The notes under the pieces are model-generated. The model had not been told where the DNA came from. It searched no databases and saw only the letters and a program-made list of their open reading frames with translations. The translations under genes and the position numbers were made by a program. A DNA stretch of 64,000 bases from Sabellastarte sp. h YS-2021 (lineage: Eukaryota > Annelida > Polychaeta > Sabellida > Sabellidae), in NCBI GenBank assembly GCA_964017235.1, contig OZ024929.1, forward strand, positions 68,543,603 through 68,607,602, given 5' to 3'. This document shows positions 1 through 9,500 of this stretch, one piece after another (position 1 is the first letter of the stretch; every line of letters starts with the position of its first letter).

Positions 1-61
1 TCACACTTCTACAGATCATTTTTTTGTGTGTCTCTGGACTTTACCTGTGCATTCTGAATTT

Positions 62-235
62 CCCTCTCTTGCTCTCCAATAGCTAAAAGGACACATACGG
101 GTATCCGCTTGGCTTCTGCCCATACATATGTCCTTTTGTCTCCGGACTTTGATGACACTGACAACACTCCAATAGCTAAAAGGACACATGTCCTTTCGGC
201 TTTTGCCCATACATATGTCCTTCTTGCATCTTACT
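62..235. repeat. Imperfect direct duplication with internal inverted motif
   Basis: A block containing CCAATAGCTAAAAGGACACA (from about 77) and CCCATACATATGTCCTT (from about 119) recurs about 92 bp later (from about 170 and 207). In each copy AAGGACACAT and ATATGTCCTT form an inverted pair. No coding function is seen; the short ORFs here look like chance. Confidence 0.6.
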
Positions 236-470
236 TTCAGAAATTGTGGCGCAGAGTGATGACTACTTGTCTGCTCACTGAAGTTAAGTGGCAATTGTCT
301 GTTAGTACTTGGATGGGTGACCGTCTCAATTCGGGACCAGCTGTGGGATGTTTCTAAGTTGGAATTTCTTTCTGTCACGAGACTTTCGTAAATTCTAGTG
401 CACTACTCGTGTCTCGGATGGCTTTGAGCTTGCGCTAGGGGACCAAAACACCTTTTGGCCTTGTTTATAA
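215..470 (+). repeat. 5S rRNA-derived SINE-like dispersed repeat, copy 1
   Basis: About 276-352 resembles the 3' two thirds of a 5S rRNA gene: CTGAAGTTAAG, then GTTAGTACTTGGATGGGTGA, then a degenerate 3' stem. These segments cover the 5S box A, intermediate element and box C region. The flanks are not 5S: GCTAGGGGACCAAAACACC and the start region AGAAATTGTGG recur in a second copy at 32385-32590. A dispersed 5S-headed repeat (SINE3-like) fits better than a working 5S gene, because the 5' third of 5S is absent and the stem is damaged. Confidence 0.6.
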
Positions 471-475
471 TTGCA

Positions 476-1020
476 GTGGTTCAATATCAGAAAATTTTGA
501 TGTCTAGTGTATCAGTTAAACATCAGGAACTCATAGATATTCTTGTATGCATAAATAATATGAGGTCATGGAATTCCGAGATGTAGGAAAGTGTGATGTA
601 GTTCATCTACAAATACGTTACAATTTGCAAACTCATACAAAAGATTAATATTCTTGTATGCATAGAAATATGAGTAAATGAATTCCGCGGAGTTTCCTAA
701 CAATATATTATTTACAGAAATGCTACTTGAAGATAAAGTATTTGAGGTGAAACAGCTACATCATATTTTGTTGAAGATCAAATATTTTAGCAGGACTCTT
801 CACACAATTTAAGGGCCTCCTACTATCTAACTGCATAGTGACATCTCATAACCAAATACTTTAACAGGACTCTTCTCACAATTTTACTACTTCCTGATAT
901 TAGGGATGGGACGGTTCCAAACATCGGGAGGTCGGCAATGCAAAACTTTACCAATTATGGGGCTCTGCATTTTAGTAGGGCTGTCACGACTAGCCGACTA
1001 AACACATGGCATTCCCACTA
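476..1020. other. Non-coding stretch with degenerate direct repeats
   Basis: No credible gene. Two weak direct-repeat pairs are visible: ATTCTTGTATGCAT plus GAATTCCG at 539-580 and 651-690, and CAAATA-TTT-A-CAGGACTCTTC at about 778-812 and 852-888. These look like decayed transposon sequence. Confidence 0.45.
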
Positions 1021-1022
1021 AT

Positions 1023-1254
1023 ATACTGCTCAGCCAGTGAATTTTGTCACCCAGTGAATTTTGTCACCTGCCATTTCAGCTTTTTTTTTTTTTTGACCAG
1101 CAATATTGTTATATGAAGACATGTATGTAACCACAGCTTGCAATATTAATATGTAATTCAGCGTTGAAAATAAAGCATAAGAGTGTTTTAACATTGCTAT
1201 AAAATGCAAATGACAATTTTCACTGGGTGACAAAATTCATTGGCTGAGCAGTAT
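1023..1254. mobile_element. Small TIR element (MITE)
   Basis: ATACTGCTCAGCCAGTGAAT at 1023 is answered on the opposite strand by ATTCATTGGCTGAGCAGTAT ending at 1254. The inverted repeat is about 43 bp with few mismatches, and TTTTGTCACCCAGTGAA is shared further in. The 232-bp element has no coding capacity. A target duplication could not be settled, so the superfamily is left open. Confidence 0.75.
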
Positions 1255-1362
1255 CACTATAAGTCTTCAAATACATGAAAATATGGGATAAAAGCTAATA
1301 ACTTCTTCAGATTTCATGCATGATATTTTAACTCTTCCCCCATTGAATGTTTGAGATTGTCC

Positions 1363-1425
1363 GCATACTGCCTTGCTACCAATTATCGCCGGGTACCAAT
1401 TATCACCAGACAGACTTCAAATAGC
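1363..1425. repeat. Left arm of a long-range inverted repeat
   Basis: ATACTGCCTTGCTACCAATT followed by ATCGCC and a second CCAATTATC-CC matches, inverted, the segment at about 16125-16185. The two arms bracket the 42-bp satellite, the hAT MITE and the LTR element. They may be the ends of an older element that carried the satellite. Confidence 0.55.
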
Positions 1426-1468
1426 TATAACTCCACCAAAAGAAGCATCCCAAGTCTAGCATATAAGG

Positions 1469-1860
1469 TAGGGGTGCGACCGAGCAGTCGACACTCGCCG
1501 AGCGAGGGAAATTTTACGAAAATTCGATCCCAATTTTAAGAGTCGACTACTCGTGTGCATATAACAACCTATTGAAGCGGTTACGTTTTTAAGGAAATAA
1601 AAAATAAATAACATACCATGCTGGCATTAAATCACATAATCCACCGTTTTTAACATAATATTAAGTATATTATATGATGACATCAGCTAATTCAAGTGAT
1701 TCAAAGCTTTTATCTTTATATTTTTGTTGTTTACGGGAGCCGCCATATTGGATGTTGGTTCCTGTAATGGTGGATACTAAACTTCGCGAGTGCTCGATGT
1801 CGAGCCGATTTTTTGTCCGCGAGTAATCGACCCGAATTATTTGTACTCGTCACACCCCTA
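1469..1860. mobile_element. hAT-type MITE with 8-bp TSD
   Basis: The element begins TAGGGGTGCGAC and ends GTCACACCCCTA (terminal inverted repeats). It is flanked by a perfect 8-bp direct repeat ATATAAGG at 1461-1468 and 1861-1868. An 8-bp duplication with short TIRs is typical of hAT elements. The 392-bp body has no transposase and is non-autonomous. Confidence 0.85.
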
Positions 1861-1884
1861 ATATAAGGTAAAACTATTTCCAAA

Positions 1885-3375
1885 GGTAGAGGATATTTAC
1901 CCAACGGCTGTGTACGCTAGATCAGTTTCACTGCTAGCGTACCCAACGGTTGTGTACGCAAGATCTATTTGACTGCTAGCGTACCCAACGGTTGGGTACG
2001 CAAGATTTATATCACTGCTAGCGTACCCAACAGTTGGGTACGCTAACAGAGATATCAGTCTAGCATACCCAACGGCTGTGTACCCAAGATTTATATCAGT
2101 GCTAGTGTGCCCAACGGCTGTGTACATACACTACTGGCATACCCAACTACCCTGCACCCCAGGCATTGAACCCTATGTTCCCACAGGCTGTGTACACTAG
2201 ATCAGTTTCACTGCTAGCATAGCCAATGGTTGGGTACGCTAACAGGGATATCGGTCTATCGTACCCAACGGCTGTGTACGCAAGATTTATATCAGTGCTA
2301 GTTTGCCCAACAGCTGTGTTTATACACTACTGGCATACCCAACTACCCTGCACCCAAGGCACTGAACCCTATGTTCCCAATGGCTGTGTACACTAGATCA
2401 GTTTCACTGCTAGTGTAGCCAATGGTTGGGTACGCAAGATGTATTACACTGCTAGCGTTCCCAACGGTTCTGTACGCTAGCAATGATATCAGTCTCAGTC
2501 TAGTGTACCCAAGGGTTGTGTACGTAAGATCTATTTCACTGCTAGCGTACCCAACGGTTGTGAACGCTAGCAGTGATATTGGTCTAGCATACCCAATGGT
2601 TGTGTACGCAAGATTTAAATCGCAGCTAGTCTACCCAATGGCTGTATACATACACTACTGGCATACCCAACTACCCTGCACTCGAGGCAGTGAACCCTAT
2701 GTTCCCAATGGTTGTGCACCCTAGGTCAATACCTTTCTTAGCATACCCAACAGTTGTGTATGCAAGATCTATTTCACTGCTAGCCTACCCAACGGTTGTG
2801 TACGTTAGCAGTGATATGGGTCTAGCTTACCCAAAGACTGTGTATGGAAGACCCATATCACTGCTAGCATACCCAACAGCTGTGTATGTACACTAACGGC
2901 ATACCCAACTATCCTGCAATCAAAGCAGTGAACCCTTTGTTCCCAATGGTTGTGCACCCTACATCAATAGCATTGTTAGTGTACCCAACTGTTGTGTACA
3001 CAAGATGTATTTCACTGCTAGTGTACCCAACGGTTGTGTACTCTAACAGTGATATCGGTCTAGCCTACCCAACAGTTGTGTACACAAGATCTATATCACT
3101 GCTAGCATACCCAACGGCTGTGTATGTACACTAATGGCATATGCAACTCTCCTACATCCAGTTAAAGCACTAAGTTCTGTTTTCCCAATGGTTATGTACC
3201 CTAGATTAACATCATTGATATTTTCTTTTGTTAGTGTAACCAAAAGCTGTTTAAGGTACTGGCATACACAACTACCCTGTACCCAAGGCAGTAAACTCTG
3301 TGTTCCCAATGGTTTTGCACCCAAGATCAGTATCATTGCTGGCATACCCAGTGGCTGTGTACACAAGATCCATAT
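1885..3375. repeat. 42-bp satellite array, left part
   Basis: Tandem units of 42 bp read roughly GTACCCAACGGTTGTGTACG, CAAGATCTATTTCACTGCTA, GC. Diverged units and a spacer type containing CATACCCAACTACCCTGCAC recur every 200-330 bp, giving a loose higher-order pattern. Because 42 is divisible by three, repeated 14-residue ORFs appear on both strands; they are by-products of the period. The array is interrupted by the LTR element and resumes at 15565. Confidence 0.9.
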
Positions 3376-3575
3376 TATTGTAAAATACCAGACTCACCAG
3401 TAGTTATCTGTAGTGATGCTGTAGGATTGCTTTTAGGTGTTGTTCCTTTGGATATGCACAGATAACTGCCAGTCTTTAGGTTCATTTCCTGTTACAAGCA
3501 CTTCCAGTGGGGAGATGCTAAAACTCGGCAGGCGTCCGGCTTTCCGGACGAAACTCCCGGGCGGTAGCTACAACA
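3376..3575 (-). repeat. 3' LTR of the TatD-bearing retrotransposon
   Basis: Direct repeat of 15365-15564, 197-200 bp depending on whether the outer TAT is counted. On the minus strand it starts TGTTGTAGC and ends TTTTACA(ATA). It contains a perfect GTCCGG-AAAG-CCGGAC hairpin. No AATAAA polyadenylation signal is obvious. Confidence 0.95.
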
Positions 3576-3584
3576 TTCCCCCCT
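3576..3584 (-). other. Polypurine tract
   Basis: On the minus strand CAGGGGGGAA directly precedes the 3' LTR. That is the expected place and composition for plus-strand DNA priming in LTR retrotransposons. Confidence 0.75.
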
Positions 3585-3659
3585 GTTTTGTTGAGAACAG
3601 GACCCTCAGATATCTGTGGTTGGCCGTGATGGTAGTAGACAGACCATGGTTTTGATCGT

Positions 3660-3945
3660 GGACACAACGGTTCTGAACTTGTAGAACAATGTTGGTAATC
3701 CCTCTGTTTTCTTTTGAGATTCCGCAACAGTTCTGAAACTGGTAGAACAATGTTGATAATCCCTCTGCTTTGAGAAATTTGAGCACGTGAACATTCTGAT
3801 CATCTCTCCATTTTGAAAGATACGTAGCAGTAAAACGCTTGGAACAATGTTGATGATTCTTCCATAACAGTTCATGACATAGAACAATGTTAATAGGTTC
3901 TTTTAGAAACACACAACAGTTCACTTACAATGCAAAACAATGTTA
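3660..3945 (-). repeat. About five degenerate ~60-bp repeats in the element's 3' non-coding region
   Basis: The plus-strand core AGAACAATGTTG(G/A)TAAT, preceded by (A)CAACAGTTCTGAA, recurs at about 3683, 3746, 3842, 3880 and 3935 with decreasing similarity. The repeats lie between the TatD ORF stop and the polypurine tract. No function is known; possibilities include an RNA export or packaging element. Confidence 0.6.
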
Positions 3946-3965
3946 ACGTATCCAGGTGTACACTC

Positions 3966-6431
3966 TTATTTGAGACCGTACAGGTCCCTGGCGTTCCAGC
4001 TGGTCACCTGTAACACCTCTTTCACAGTTGTGTCTTTCAATTGCGCCACCCGGCGAGCCACCTCTTCTAAACCATAAGGAGAGTTGTAATTACACTTACT
4101 GTGGACAGGGGCTGTAATGTAAGGCGAGTCTGTTTCCAAGAGGATCTGGTCCAACTCCAGGCGCTGTACGACCTTCTCCAGTTCAGGGTGACGGTCCTGA
4201 CGCAGCAGGAGGGCAGTGAACCCAAACATCATCCTCGGAAAACACGCAAGCCAATTACGAAGTTGAGTAATTCCCCCGTTGAAACAGTGATGGTGGATCT
4301 TCATCACATCCCTGTCAAAGGTTGGCAACTCCTCACCAAAGATTTTTAGACAGGTTTCTGATGCTTCCATGCTCCCCTTCTTGTCCCGACAGTGGATGAC
4401 CAAGACCTTGCTGAACAATTCCTCCTTGACAAACAGCTGTAGGAATTTCCTGCACAGTGTAATTTGCTGTTTCTTGTAGGAACTGAAATGCGCGGAGTAG
4501 TCAAAGCCAAACTCACCAATACCAACACAACGTGGATCCTTGATGATGGCACTCCTCACATCAGTAAAATCCTGGGCAGAGGCGGTGTGAGCAAACTTTG
4601 GGTGAATTCCGTGGGAATGAAATATCCTGGAATCCCTCTTCCACATTTGACGAAGTTTCTTGCCAGGCAACTCATGACAGAAATTAGCGACAACGGCCTG
4701 TAAATACACTGGAGTCGCTGGCATTGGCCCCCTGTCAAGGATATCATCGATGTCCTGACATCTGCTAGCCCTTTGAAGCTTGTCCAAGTGCATGTGAGAG
4801 TCGATGAAACTAACTCTATCTGAACTTTTGGCCTTCAAGAAAACTTCTTTCCTCTTCTTCCAGGTCGCATAGTCGTATGGTACGCCGACATCCTGGATTG
4901 CCTCCTCCTTTGGTGGACTTCCTAGAATGGATGATCCGACGCTTCTGGCTTCCTCAACAGGTGAATCCAGTAGTGCAGCTTCCTCTGAGAGAGCAAGACT
5001 ACTTGCTAACTTCCCAGATTCTGACTGACTACAGGGAACAGATGATGCAGCCTCCTCTGAGAGAGCAAGACTACTTGCTAACTTCCCAGATTCTGACTGA
5101 CTACAGGGAACAGATGATGCAGCTTCCTCTGAGAGAGCAAGACTACTTGCTAACTTCCCAGATTCTGGCTGATTACATGATTCCACCTCCATTTCCTCTT
5201 CCTGCTGTTTCACACTGCTATCCTTTGGCGATGAGACCTTTTCCTCAGCACTGACATCTGTAGGTTCTGGCAGTGTCACCTTCTCCCCGACACAATTGAT
5301 AACAGTTGAAAACACTCTCCAGTGAGTCAACACGGCGACACAATTGGGCGGATCGATGGATGGTACAGATGCCAAAGTTTCCCCGGACAACCACTGGTGA
5401 TACTCCTTGATGATTTGGACATCCTCCTCACCTAGGGTAAACCTTGTGTCCACGAGATACCACTTCTTTTCAAGAACTGTGCTGAGCAATTCATCGTGGG
5501 TTGTTAATCCAAGGACCTTTTCTACAGCTGCCAAGGAATCACTGTAACTAGTGAAACGCTTGTCACGTGACATGCTTTTCCATGTGGCAAAAGCTAAGGA
5601 TAGATGCTTGCCCACTACATGCTTCTTAAGGCTGGGTATGGCCTGGCCGCAGTCTATCATGTAGCAAACTGGCCTCCTTGGTTTCTTCTTTATAACCACT
5701 ACCTCCAAGGATTCAGATGATGGCCTTTTTAATGAGGTGTCATTATTGTTAGAGTCCTTTACCTTCACTGTCCTGGTCTTGGACGGAGTTGGTTTAGAAA
5801 CAACCGAAGACATAGTGGTCTTGGACGTGGTTGGCCTGCAGATAACCGAAGACACAGTAGTCTTGGACACAGTTGGTTGGGAGACAACCGAAGACACAGT
5901 AGCAATGGGGGTGTGGAAACTGACAGATGAAGATGTCCTAGTTGTTGGAGTGACCTCTGACGCTGAGCTCGAGGAAAAACTCGGAAAACCTGATGCTTCT
6001 GCCAACATCTCTCTGACTCTCCTGCTACTTGTTTCCATAAGCAGACCTTGATTGTGGGATTTCATTTCCGATGCTGTACGTTCAACAATATCGCGGATAC
6101 GGTTGAAATCCACAAATTGGTAGAGCTCTTTCAACATGTTTGTAACTTGCTCATTCTGAGATCTGCGGGAAGAATATCTTCTTGGAGAATGTTCACGTGC
6201 TCGTGAGGTGTAGGTGCGAGTGCTATAGGCACTGGTATAACGAGACCTATCACGGTTTTCCCTGTAAGATCCTCTAGAATGACGAGATCTTGAACGTGAT
6301 CTATGACGAGATGCACGTGATCTATGTGATTCTGAGGGACGGGATCTTGACTGTGATCTTTGTTGATGCGATGCACGATTCTGTCTGGACTCCTTAGCTG
6401 GAGAATGTGAATTTTTCTTTGATTTTTCCAT
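3966..6431 (-). CDS. Retrotransposon ORF3: SR-rich, zinc-finger, TatD-family nuclease (TATDN2-like)
   Basis: 821 aa from an ATG to a stop, in the env position after pol. Residues 1-90 are rich in RS/SR dipeptides. Residues 180-220 hold three imperfect 14-residue Ser/Thr repeats. Residues 256-276 form a C-x4-C-x9-H-x4-H finger. Residues 423-486 are acidic 24-residue tandem repeats (72 bp in the DNA). Residues 541-821 are a full TatD-type metal-dependent hydrolase: DSHMHLD (His546/His548), GIHP (608-611), GIGEFGFDY (Glu640), VIHCRD (His680), HHHCFNGG (713-720) and LLETDSPY (Asp768). All the metal ligands expected for TatD DNases are present. The overall layout recalls TATDN2, a nuclear TatD protein reported to act on DNA and RNA. 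No signal peptide or membrane segment is seen, so it is not an envelope. An R-loop or cDNA-processing role in retrotransposition is inference only. Host capture of a TATDN2-type gene is the likely origin. Confidence 0.9.
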   Translation of the reverse strand: MEKSKKNSHSPAKESRQNRASHQQRSQSRSRPSESHRSRASRHRSRSRSRHSRGSYRENRDRSRYTSAYSTRTYTSRAREHSPRRYSSRRSQNEQVTNMLKELYQFVDFNRIRDIVERTASEMKSHNQGLLMETSSRRVREMLAEASGFPSFSSSSASEVTPTTRTSSSVSFHTPIATVSSVVSQPTVSKTTVSSVICRPTTSKTTMSSVVSKPTPSKTRTVKVKDSNNNDTSLKRPSSESLEVVVIKKKPRRPVCYMIDCGQAIPSLKKHVVGKHLSLAFATWKSMSRDKRFTSYSDSLAAVEKVLGLTTHDELLSTVLEKKWYLVDTRFTLGEEDVQIIKEYHQWLSGETLASVPSIDPPNCVAVLTHWRVFSTVINCVGEKVTLPEPTDVSAEEKVSSPKDSSVKQQEEEMEVESCNQPESGKLASSLALSEEAASSVPCSQSESGKLASSLALSEEAASSVPCSQSESGKLASSLALSEEAALLDSPVEEARSVGSSILGSPPKEEAIQDVGVPYDYATWKKRKEVFLKAKSSDRVSFIDSHMHLDKLQRASRCQDIDDILDRGPMPATPVYLQAVVANFCHELPGKKLRQMWKRDSRIFHSHGIHPKFAHTASAQDFTDVRSAIIKDPRCVGIGEFGFDYSAHFSSYKKQQITLCRKFLQLFVKEELFSKVLVIHCRDKKGSMEASETCLKIFGEELPTFDRDVMKIHHHCFNGGITQLRNWLACFPRMMFGFTALLLRQDRHPELEKVVQRLELDQILLETDSPYITAPVHSKCNYNSPYGLEEVARRVAQLKDTTVKEVLQVTSWNARDLYGLK

Positions 6432-6465
6432 AGCAACACCTGTAGTAAGAAGAGTAGATAATCAA
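6420..6465 (-). promoter_or_regulatory. Candidate 3' splice site for an ORF3 subgenomic mRNA
   Basis: On the minus strand a pyrimidine-rich stretch CTACTCTTCTTACTACAG ends in AG at 6441-6440, eight bases before the ORF3 ATG. It lies in the 161-bp gap between pol and ORF3. Paired with the LTR donor at about 15386, it would yield an env-like spliced message. Confidence 0.5.
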
Positions 6466-6592
6466 TATTTGTGACTTCCCAACAGAAATACGAGACACTG
6501 ATGTTAGGGACTTGACTAGTCATGCTAACACCAAACCCTCATGCACTTGACTAGGAAATTTCAACGAATCATCTTATCTAAGTCTTAACTAC

Positions 6593-9500
6593 TTAAATAT
6601 AGTCCTGCAAATGACGCGGTCTCCTCCTTTCACGACCACTTCTGCTGGGCTGTAATTCAGGTAGCTGATCTCCAGAATCAAGATGTTGTTCAATCTCGAG
6701 CGTAGACTCTGGTGAAACTGGGTCATCTGGAAACAATTGTACTTTCTCCTGACAGTATCCTGGCAGACTGACATCTGTATTATCTGGCTCATTTTCGAAT
6801 AGCCAATCCAAACAGAAATCATCTTCATTTTCAGGATCCTCTTGGTCAAGGTCGTTCAAAATTTTACTTCGTTTTCTGCGAAGCCACAAAGGAATGGCAC
6901 GATCTTCACAAGGCTTTAACCTATCATGATGTAGGACAAATGACTTCCTCTTGTCAGCTACCTCAAAAATAATAGGTGAAATAACCTTGGAGATGACATA
7001 TGGGCCTTTCCATACCGGCTGTAACTTAGGACTTATGCCAATTTTTCTAGCTGAATCAAGGACATACACGAGATCACCAATCTCATACGTAGTCACTTTC
7101 AACTTGAGGTCATAGTCCCTTTTCTGTCTTTCTTGACTGGACTGCAAGGACTCCCTTGCAAGGGTATGGACTTGACGAAGAATTTGCTGTAGCTTTGTGA
7201 CATATTCCGCAGAAGTTGTTTCTTCTTGACCGATAGAGCCGAACATCAAATCAACTGGCAACATGACTTCTCTGCCAAGCATCATCATGTTCGGGGTAAA
7301 TCCAGTGTGTCTATTGACGGTTGAGCGAATAGCACCTGCTAGTTGCTGTAGGTGTTTATCCCAGGACTTCTGATTGCTTTTCAGGAAACACCGAATTAAC
7401 TGCAGTAGGGTGCGGTTATAACGCTCTACCTGACCATTGGAGCATGGTCTATAGGGTGTAGTCCTTGTTTTGGTAATCTGGAGCAAATCACAGACAGTTG
7501 CAAACAGTTTACCATCAAAATTCTTTCCTTGATCAGTGTGAATCTCCACTGGGCATCCTAAACGTGAGATGAATCCATCAACCATACATCGGGCGGTTTC
7601 TTCTGCATTCTGATGTGGTAATGGAAAACATTCAAGCCACTTAGTGAACTGATCCACAATCATTAGGACATATTGGTTACCTTTGGTACTTGGAGTAAAT
7701 GGACCTAGGATATCCACATGCACACGTTCTAATGGAGATCCTACGTGGTACTGTCCAAGTCCTGCTTTGGCTTTGGTTTTGGCTTTTTTACTCCTGTTGC
7801 ACACCTGACAGGATTTCACGAAAAGTTCAACATCCCTTGACATCCTATACCAAATAAAAGACTTTCGGATACGCAGGAGCGTCTTTGCGATACCCATGTG
7901 TCCAGTTAATGGTATATCATGATTAAGGGATAAAACTTCTTGTTTCAGGCTTTCTGGAACTACTAATAATTGTTTTTCCCCAAGGACATTCTTCCAGGAG
8001 TACCATAATAAGTTGTTTTGGTAACTTAAACGACTTCTATTGAGGTAGAAATACTTAACTGCTGGGCTGCATAAGGACAATTCCCTTTGACTAGGGGTTA
8101 TGTCAGTTTGCAGCCAAACAATTAGTTTTTTCAAACAAGGATCATTCTGCTGAAGTTTTGACAACTCTTCTTCTGTATAAGAGAGAATCCACTGGACATC
8201 TGGCTCATCTGGCGAGACAGAAGCTGTTCTAACGGCTAGAGGAACGACATCATCGACATCAGATTCAAACCTAGACCATTGCTGATGGGCCCTGGTACAG
8301 AATTTACAACCTTGACAAGGTAAATCTGCCAGGTCAACACCAGCTTGGTAACAGTTGCAGAAACTTGTTTCATCTGGGATTCTGGACAATCCATCAGCGT
8401 TTCCATGTCTGTTTCCAGGTCGATGTTGGACGGTCATGTCGAATTGACTCAGTTCTTCTAACCATCTGGCTAGTTGACCCTCTATGTACTTGAAACGAAG
8501 AAGCCAAGTTAGGCTATTGTGGTCTGTCCTCAGGTAGAATTTTCGGCCTAAAAGATAGTGACGGAACTGTCTTGTGAATCTGATTACAGCTAGGAGCTCT
8601 CTTCTGGTCACACAATACTTGCGTTGTTCTGGGGTCAGAACATAGCTTCCGTAGCTAATCACTTTTTCATCACCATCTTGCAGTTGTGACAGCACAGCAC
8701 CTATTGCTGTTCCTGAAGCATCCGTATCCAGAATGAAAACGTCTGTTGCATTCGGATAAGCCAAAATGGGCGCATTGACCAACTTCTCCTTGACGGCGTC
8801 AAATGCTTCTTGGTGATTCTCCTGCCATTCAAAAGTTGCTTTACTTCCCGTCAGTTTGTAAAGTATGGAAGTAAGACCTGCGTAATCCTGGATATGATCA
8901 CGATGGTAATTCACAAATCCTAGGAATTTCTCTACATCCTTCACGGACTGTGGAATTGGCCATTTCTTTACTTTGGTAATGTTATCTGGATTCACAGCAA
9001 CACCTTCAAAACTAACCACATGTCCCAAAAATGTAGTTTCAGTATGGAACAGGCTACACTTTTTGGGCTTAAGTTTCAGATTGTGCTGACGAAACCTTTG
9101 AAATGTCAACTCAAGGTTAGCAACATGATCTGTGAAGTCTTTGCCTAAGACAATCACATCGTCAATGTATGCCAATGTTTTGGTCCATGTTAACCCTCTT
9201 AGGACAAATTGAATCACTCTTTGGAATGTGGCGGGAGCATTACAAAGCCCAAACGCCATCCGTTTGTGTTCAAATAGTCCATACTTGGTAATAAAGGCTG
9301 TTTTGTGCTGATCTTTTTCATCAATTTCTATTTGCCAATAACCACTCGCCATATCAAGTGTGGAAAAGTATCTATTACCAGATAGCTGATCCAAACATTG
9401 TGATATGGATGGTAATGGAAATAAGTCTTTGACTGTTTTGGCATTCAAAGAACGGTAATCCACACAGTATCGGACAGAGCCATCTCTCTTCCTCACAAGA

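Noticed and set aside
276-352. Functional 5S rRNA gene
   Set aside because: The 5' third of 5S is missing, stems are damaged, and the segment is part of a repeat with non-5S flanks also found at 32385.
1023-1254. Target duplication of the first MITE
   Set aside because: Candidate flanking pairs (AT, CACTA) do not agree with the terminal repeat edges, so no superfamily was assigned.
1897-3134. Repeated 14-residue ORFs (YPTVVYARSISLLA-like) on both strands
   Set aside because: By-product of the 42-bp satellite period, present in several frames and both strands.
3966-6431. ORF3 as an envelope glycoprotein
   Set aside because: No signal peptide, no transmembrane segment and no fusion-type features; the C-terminal half is a TatD hydrolase.
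6131-6523. 130-codon ORF overlapping the start of the TatD gene
   Set aside because: Alternative frame of the Arg/Ser-rich repeat region; composition explained by the main frame.
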